Made by a program: the position numbers and the translations under genes. A stretch of DNA of 45,347 bases from Chara braunii (Eukaryota; Streptophyta; Charophyceae; Charales; Characeae), in NCBI GenBank assembly GCA_003427395.1, contig BFEA01000597.1:181002-226348 (forward strand), in the 5' to 3' direction. The notes beneath the pieces are model-generated. The model saw only the letters and a list, made by a program, of their open reading frames with translations, searched no databases and had not been told where the DNA came from. Positions 39,486 through 45,347 of this stretch are shown piece after piece (position 1 is the first letter of the stretch; every line of letters begins with the position of its first letter).

Positions 39486-41076
39486 TCAATTTTTTGACCG
39501 ACCCGGGTCTGGCATGTAAGGGCAGTCCTTTAAAAAGTGTTGTCCCTCACACCTCAGGCAGACCCCTCTTTCTTTTCTTCTTCTCCACACTCCCTCCTGG
39601 ATCTTGAGGTCATGCCAGGGGAGAGTGGAGGGATTGAGTGGGTCAGCTGGCATCCAGACGTCTTTGGGCAGATTAGGGCGCTGGGAGGAGGAAGGCCGAC
39701 GTCCCTTGTCCTTCCCCTTGAGACTGGTTGAGGCTGTGGTGGGAGAAAATCTCTTCTGCTGCTGCAGAACTCCCAGAACAGCCTGAGTCAGGGCCGCTGC
39801 AACATCTGTTTCAGCAGCTGATCCAGTCCCAGATGATGGTGTATCAGCCTGGGAGTCTGAATCAGAAGCTGATGCAGACCCTGCATGTGCAAAGGCTGCC
39901 GTTCCCTTTCTACCACCACGAGGGAAGGCACCTTTCCTCCTGTCAGAGGAGGGGGCCTGGACGTGAAGTTTTGCCTCCATGTCCAGGAATGCACGACCAA
40001 AGGATCTCCAATCCTTGTGACCAGCGTTGTACAAAGCAACATAAAACTTCTCAGGGGCTGCCTTGCAGAAGTTTGTTAGTAGGTCATTTGCAGACATGAC
40101 CAAACCAGGTGTGGAAGTTAGCTGCTCGAACTTTGCAAACAACAATTGCAGGGAACCGCTGTAGCGCAGCTGCCCCAGGCGAGCAATCCTGTCAGCAGCT
40201 TTGCGGGCACGCTCCTTGTCTGCAAAGCGGTCTTCCAGAGCCTGCAGAAGACTGTCCACCCCCAATCCTCCATGGTTTTCTGCAGACCACTGGAGGTATA
40301 GGTAGCCCACTTTTGTGCAGGCCCCTCCAACAGTCCTTGAACTGTAGCCACCTTTGTCTGTTCTGGGCATATGAAGCCCCTCAAGTAGGCCCTGGTCCCT
40401 GCAGCCCAGTCCCCAACATCAGTCTTGGGGTCATCCCCCCTGAATTTGTTGGGGGCAGGGATCTTGGGACCTCTCTGATCCCCTGCAACAACAGCAACAA
40501 AGGTGGGTTTGGCTGAGGCTTTTGGGGAAGGAGATGGTGAAGGGGAAGAATGATGCGAACCAGAGGGGGTTGAAGAGGGAGAAGAGGAAGGTTTTACTGA
40601 GAGGAGGAGACCGAGGAACAATCATTTTTGGCGGTTGTCAGCTGAGCAGTTAGAATCTGAATTGCACTCAGTATCTTGGACTGCTGAGCTGCCAGGTCGT
40701 CCACCCTGCGTTCCAGGCGACCGATGCGATCATCCCAGTTAGTGAAATAAGAACTGGTGGCCTTGTGCTCCAGAAGAGCCCACTTCGCCAGGTTCTCATT
40801 CACCTGGGAGCAACGGTCATTTGTCAGGACCTTGTTTAGCTTCTCCAACAGGTACTCCCTGCGAGAAGTATATGTTGTAGCCTCTAGCTCAGCTGCCTCC
40901 TGTCTCTCGAATTCTGCAAGCAGGGCCTGCTCCTGCTGCAGTCTTTCCTGTAGCTCCTCCTTCTTCTGCTGAGTAGCAGTGGCAGGAGTAGTAGGGGTGG
41001 AGGTAGATTGTTCTTGTCCTTCTACCTTCATCACCACTTTTACCTGTGGCTGCTGCTGGGCACCCGGTTCCGCCAT
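39486..41076 (-). pseudogene. Gypsy-B gag with two frameshifts
   Basis: Starts MAEPGAQQQPQVKVVMKVEG, then a coiled coil (QQKKEELQERLQQEQALLAE to about 40680). The frame shifts near 40600 into a Pro/Ser-rich linker and capsid region (APNKFRGDDPKTDVGDWAAG), and again near 40310 into LLQALEDRFADKERARKAAD, GLVMSANDLLTNFCKAAPEK and WRSFGRAFLDMEAKLHVQ. It ends with a zinc knuckle, CLRCEGQHFLKDC, which is one residue short (CX2CX3HX4C) of the standard spacing. Gag would form the particle and bind RNA. The stop at 39486 lies before the protease. Confidence 0.85.
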
Positions 41077-42484
41077 TTTCCACTTTCAAATCAACAATAA
41101 ATAATGGACAAGCAGAGGAGTATGCAGCGATTTTCAATCTCCTGCAGACACTCAGAAATCGCTGCTGCCTCAGACACAGAGGTAGGTGGGTGAATAGGCA
41201 ACAAACGGTTTGGGTTAGAATGGTTTCCTTGGGGTCAGGTGTCCGACAGACAGATAGTCCAGTAAAATCATTCACACGATTTCCTTTTATTGACCCTGCA
41301 CCACACTGAAGTTAGTAGACACAATCCACTACTGTTCCAGAGAAACACTAGATTTTCAGAGCCCACTAGAAAACAAGAGTAGTCAGTGAGAATGACAGAA
41401 CATGGCAAGTACAGACAAGAAGTATCAAACAAGTAGGGCGATTCAGTCAGAAACCCTAAATCCTAACTCAAACTCCAATGTTGGCCCTGATGACTCTGGC
41501 GGCCATACCCTAGGGTATGGCGAACTACAGTATTCACTGTTTCCAGTGAATTACTGCAAATCCAATCAAGCGCTTCTGCAGTATTGCCTATTTTTGGATT
41601 GCGATTGACTGACAACTGTCAGAATTGAATTCTGACGGACAGAATTGAAGTTATGACTGACCCTAGGTAGCACATGCTATAATTAGAATCAGCGCAAAGC
41701 TGTAATTCACAGTATCACTACTTTTCCAGTGCAGAATTCACAGTCTGAGGAACCCAAATCAAGCGCAATACAGTAAGGCAGTCACAGAACAATTTTGGAT
41801 GCAAAAGAATAAACAGAGGGTTAGAAATGAGTAGAGAAAGGTAGGGGAAAGATGACTATGGCTGTCATGCAGTCTGCGATTTTCACATCCAGTCACTGAT
41901 AGACAGATAGACCATAATTACTGACTAATTTAATCCTATCTGAATCACTATACAGGTAGGTGCCGCACAACCCAGCATAGGAGGGGATTCCAAGAGTCCC
42001 AAAGGCGTTGGTAATGGTTACCAAATGAGGGTTTAGGGTTTTACAGTTTTACTTAAAAAAAAACAAAAAAAATAGGACTGTCGCTCCCAAGAAAAAAAAA
42101 AAAAAAAAAAAAAAGGGAGCAGATATCTTTTACCGCAAATGCGGTCTAGAAAATCCGTGCTCTAATCAAGATACGAATGTGTTATTTGTTAGAACAGGGT
42201 AGAGATGGGTCGAAAGTACTAAAAATATATCTAGCAAACTTTTAGACGCCAGCCCTGGACATCAGCTCTAGCATTCAGGTTCATCCGACAGCACTCAGCT
42301 GAGAGGAGCTAGGAGCCAGGCGGCTCAGAGAATCAGAAGGTAGAAGATACAGGCTAACTTAGGCAGGGGTGAGGGGTGGTACTTCCTTCCCTAGGGAAGT
42401 AATCAATGTCGTCCAATCGGGCCTTTTAACCATGATGGGGAGGAGCGTGCGTGTGTCTTTATTGTATCCATATTTGACTTGCCG
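41077..42484. other. Leader and possible 5' LTR of gypsy B; no gene
   Basis: No domain is visible. The 5' LTR and primer site of gypsy B should lie here on the minus strand, but I could not find a match to a known primer site. It contains the perfect 18-bp palindrome CCATACCCTAGGGTATGG (41503-41520), an A-rich stretch (42054-42074) and an A24 run near 42091-42114. Confidence 0.5.
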
Positions 42485-43037
42485 GGGGAATAGGAACCAG
42501 AAGGCCTATGATCAAGTTAGCTGGCCTTTCTTACAACAATGCATGGAAAAGATGGGCGTAGGACCGAATTTTAGGAAGTGGATAAGAGTTTTGTATAATG
42601 ATGCGAAGGGACAGATACAACTTAATGGCCACCTCTCCCAGACCTACACGATGTCAAGATCAGTTCGTCAAGGAGATCCTTTGGCAGCTTCCATTTTTTT
42701 GTTTATAATGAAGGCGGTTGCCTCTTTCCTCTGTATAAATCCATCTATATAGAGATTAATTTCACCACCTGATCAACAAGGACATACAATGGAACTCCCC
42801 ACCACAATCCTATTCGCAGCTGATTTAAGGTCCTCATAAGAGCGACAGACTCCTCATTCCAAGCACTCACGAAAGCAATTGAGGCGTTCCAAATTGCATC
42901 GGAAATGAAGGTAAATTGGCAGAAAACATTGGGGTGGTGGATAACAGAGCAAGAACAACAAAACACGCCTCCCACCAACAATCCGAAAGGCTTTCACTGG
43001 ACGACGAAACACACTCCCATCAGATACAGAAGGAGGA
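42485..43037 (+). pseudogene. LINE reverse transcriptase, 5'-truncated
   Basis: The LINE begins inside the RT domain. QKAYDQVSWPFLQQCMEKMG carries the first catalytic Asp, followed by GQIQLNGHLSQTYTMSRSVR and QGDPLAASIFLFI, the standard motif order of plant-type LINE RTs. A TAG lies at 42750. The YADD box reads LFAADL in the same frame (about 42810-42827), with Ala for the first Asp. A frameshift directly after it leads into VLIRATDSSFQALTKAIEAF and MKVNWQK. Endonuclease and the RT start are missing, as usual for 5'-truncated copies. Confidence 0.85.
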
Positions 43038-44501
43038 ATGCATCACTCCATGGCAGCAGATCTGATGTCAAAAATCTTGGTAAAGCTGGGGGCATGGTCG
43101 GCAATGTACACTTCGGTATTTGGAAGGGCACTCGTACTTAATGCCTCAATTTTCCCAATGTTATGGTATGCTGGGTCTATATGGTCCCCTCCAAAAGCAT
43201 CGGCATGTATACTAAGAAGAAGAGCGGCAGCGTTTCTATGGATGGGTACGGCGAACAACGAGCGTTTTATATCTAAAGTAGCATGGAAACTTGTAACTAG
43301 GCCCAAACAGCAGGGGGGTCTGGGGGTGCTAGACCCCGATACCCAGCTTAAAGCGCTGCAGACTAAATGGCTGGTCGAAATAATCACGCGTCCGAAACTA
43401 TCGTGGACACCTATGGTAATGGAGAGGGTTAGACAAATGGCTAAATACAAAACACCAGGTAACATGTCAGGACAGTTTTGGCTAATGTGTGGGAATTGGG
43501 CAAAGGTTGGTACCAGGGAGGGATTAAACACGGACCAAGTAGACGTAATGAGGAACTCTGAATACTGGATTCAGCTCCTTAAGCTCTGGAAGGACATATT
43601 TCCGTCAAGGGTAAGAGAACCAACCTCAAGGGAAGAGGTTCTCAAACAACCTCTATTCTGTAATTTAAGTATAAAGGACGGCCAGGGCAAACCATTGACG
43701 CTTTCAGTCAAAGACACTAAATGGGGTAGATGGCTAGAACATGGGGTATGGCAGGTCAAACACCTTTGGAACGACGAAGAGAAGAGGTGGAAAACACTTA
43801 CGGAACTAAGGACACATCCGAAGGGGTGTCACAGACTCCAAGAAAATCTAAGAATCGTCCTACAAGCCATACCAAAAGAGTGGATGCTTCTGCTGCAGGC
43901 GGGAACGAAGTGGGGATTGGGAGATTGGGTTTCATGGGTAGATGACAAGGAGCCTAAGGAGGTCTTCAGAATATGGGGGTTAGAACCCTCCAGACCAGAC
44001 TGGTTAATCGCGGATAAATATGATATAACGCAACTTTCCATCACCACGTCCCAGCTAGACAGCACAACAAAAGCACCGATTCATATCCTCAAACAGTATG
44101 TGCGGAAAGTGGGGGTGGTCGAGACAGAGACATTTACATTATATAATTCAATAGTACCAATAACAAATCTCGAAGTGGACCCGGCAGAATGGGCATGGAA
44201 TATCAGAGGTGGTCAAAGGGGAATATCTAGAAGAGTAAACATTCTACACTACACCATAAGAATAGGGTACAAATTGAGAAGGCGTTCTATTTCCATTTCT
44301 CCCACATTGTTAAAGAGATGGGAGAAGAGGGTAGGGGTGACCCGAGGACAATTGTCGGTGACCCGAGGACAATTGTCTTCCTTCCCTTGGTCTAATTTGG
44401 GGGCGATAAGGTTGGGCTCTGTCAGAAGCATGCAATGGCTTATAGCCCATGTAGCACTCGTTGTGAATGTTTGGCTCAATCAACGAAGAAATAGAGGGTA
44501 G
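43038..44501 (+). CDS. LINE ORF2 C-terminal region (open, 487 codons)
   Basis: The long open stretch follows the RT in the LINE polyprotein. It has FPMLWYAGSIWSPPKASACI, FLWMGTANNERF, ISKVAWKLVTRPKQQGGLGV (the conserved WxxV/I...P...GGLG region after the RT) and a long Trp-rich region. It contains a 21-bp in-frame tandem duplication (44336-44356 and 44357-44377) giving VTRGQLS twice. It is disconnected from the RT by a frameshift and from the zinc-binding end by a stop at 44501. The annotated start is only the first Met of the open stretch. Confidence 0.75.
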   Translation: MHHSMAADLMSKILVKLGAWSAMYTSVFGRALVLNASIFPMLWYAGSIWSPPKASACILRRRAAAFLWMGTANNERFISKVAWKLVTRPKQQGGLGVLDPDTQLKALQTKWLVEIITRPKLSWTPMVMERVRQMAKYKTPGNMSGQFWLMCGNWAKVGTREGLNTDQVDVMRNSEYWIQLLKLWKDIFPSRVREPTSREEVLKQPLFCNLSIKDGQGKPLTLSVKDTKWGRWLEHGVWQVKHLWNDEEKRWKTLTELRTHPKGCHRLQENLRIVLQAIPKEWMLLLQAGTKWGLGDWVSWVDDKEPKEVFRIWGLEPSRPDWLIADKYDITQLSITTSQLDSTTKAPIHILKQYVRKVGVVETETFTLYNSIVPITNLEVDPAEWAWNIRGGQRGISRRVNILHYTIRIGYKLRRRSISISPTLLKRWEKRVGVTRGQLSVTRGQLSSFPWSNLGAIRLGSVRSMQWLIAHVALVVNVWLNQRRNRG

Positions 44502-44947
44502 AGAAGTGACGAACAGGAGTGGTGCAAGGTTTGCAGACACGAATTCCTGAAACAATGCAACATTGCCTGATCGACTGTGAAGAAGCACAACGAATTTGGG
44601 AGATGGCCAAAGACACATGGAGACAAGTAACAGACATAGCGTTTCCAGACTCAAGGATTTCCTTATTGTTGGGGTTGTCAGTTCCCAAGCAATGGCAACC
44701 TTTTCAGAAACATATGTTTCAGCTAACAATACAATACGCCCTATGGACCATTTGGAAGCGTCGATGCCAAATCACGATAGAGGGCACAATAATGCATAGA
44801 CATGAAGCTAAGGAAATCTTCTTATCCCTCATCGAAACACACCTTAAGGCCCTGTGGAAGGCGGTAAGGAACCAGGTAAGCCAACAACCGGAACAAGAGG
44901 ATGAAATATTGAAAAGATTAAGCAAAAGGTACTTGCTGACGGAGTAG
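44502..44947 (+). pseudogene. LINE C-terminal zinc-binding end
   Basis: WCKVCRHEF and, after a frameshift, ETMQHCLIDCEEAQRIWEMA form the C..C..H..C pattern of the zf-RVT region at the end of plant LINE ORF2. The rest (YALWTIWKRRCQITIEGT to LSKRYLLTE) is the usual tail. The frame ends at 44947. Confidence 0.8.
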
Positions 44948-45347
44948 TAGCTTCAATCCAAGGAGTACATTTGATCTTCAAGTGGAGAGAGGGAGGGTGC
45001 AGACCATAGAATTATAGAGAAGGAAGAAAGGGAACGATAACTAAACAGTGGAAGGTAGGGTTTAGGGTTTAAGGGATATAGATGGGGAAAAGGAGGGACA
45101 GTGATGGATAGGGTTAAGGGTTAAAAGGTGATGCAAAGGGAATAGGAAGGATACAGTAGAAAAAAGGATTTAGGGATTAGGGGTCACATAAGGGAAGTGG
45201 GTCTAGGGTCTAGGGGACACAAAGGGTCTGAAGTATAAAATAAGGAAGGTTAAGGAACAAAGGAAGGGCAGTTAGGCAGAAAATAAACAGAGTACGACAA
45301 AAGGTGGCACAAAAGTTGGATTTAGGGTAGAAATCTAGGGGACACAA
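44948..45347 (+). other. LINE 3' flank or UTR, G/A-rich with telomere-like words
   Basis: A purine-rich sequence with GGGTTTAGGGTTTAAGGG (about 45059-45076), AGGGTTAAGGGTTAAAAGG (45110-45128) and repeated TCTAGGGGACACAA (45210 and 45334). Probably the LINE 3' UTR; no poly-A end is reached within the window. Confidence 0.45.

Noticed and set aside
41503-41520. Link between the palindrome CCATACCCTAGGGTATGG and the copy 2 hairpin centres
   Set aside because: It shares CCCTAGGGTA but stands alone, without the outer stem or neighbours of the array.
45059-45128. Interstitial telomere
   Set aside because: Only a few imperfect TTTAGGG-like words are present; there is no sustained tandem run.

Overview
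The window looks like repeat-dense nuclear DNA of a green-lineage eukaryote. It has a plant-type U6 snRNA sequence, Ty3/gypsy elements (one with a chromodomain-like tail), a hAT DNA transposon, a LINE, long (GA)n tracts and short TTTAGGG-like runs. The gag and hAT protein families resemble those of a charophyte alga such as Chara, but that is an impression and cannot be proven from the window. I see no intact host protein-coding gene. Every recognisable protein belongs to a transposable element, and all of them are broken.

Left part (about 1.65-21.0 kb): two head-to-tail copies of a composite, apparently non-coding unit of 9-10 kb (1652-11434 and 11957-20992). Each copy carries, in the same order: (a) a Pol III-like cluster made of a tRNA-derived SINE, a second tRNA-like A/B-box pair and a U6 snRNA sequence, near-perfect in copy 1 and decayed in copy 2; (b) a zone with a dispersed box of about 45 bp; (c) a CTG/TTG-rich zone; (d) an array of hairpins spaced mostly 60-70 bp, whose outer stems vary but stay complementary while the centre is conserved; (e) conserved non-coding sequence with further hairpins; (f) units of about 865 bp, duplicated in copy 1. 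The hairpin centres read TAAGTT in nearly all 17 units of copy 1 and GGGT-type in most units of copy 2. This array is the most unusual structure in the window. A fragment that also occurs at the gypsy-A 3' end lies between the two copies, and a MITE-like insertion occurs only in copy 2.

Middle (21.0-24.6 kb): an LTR-like end with a Met-type primer binding site, a cluster of GCTGACGTGGCA motifs, several tandem duplications and G-rich MITE-like elements.

Right part (24.6-41.1 kb): a gypsy element (gypsy A) whose gag was hit by a hAT element. Matching 8-bp target duplications (CTCTGAAG) and 12-bp terminal repeats (CTATGTTGCACG) are preserved at 25579 and 31702, but the two halves now face opposite ways. 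This implies an inversion, or an assembly inversion, of about 10 kb with ends near 27.14-27.40 kb and 37.35 kb. The transposase is correspondingly split: its zinc-finger end is on the plus strand near 26.8 kb and its core is on the minus strand at 34.7-37.3 kb. A second, catalytically dead gypsy element (gypsy B) follows to 41.1 kb. The window ends with a 5'-truncated, frameshifted LINE on the plus strand. A 112-base N gap lies at 32819-32930.
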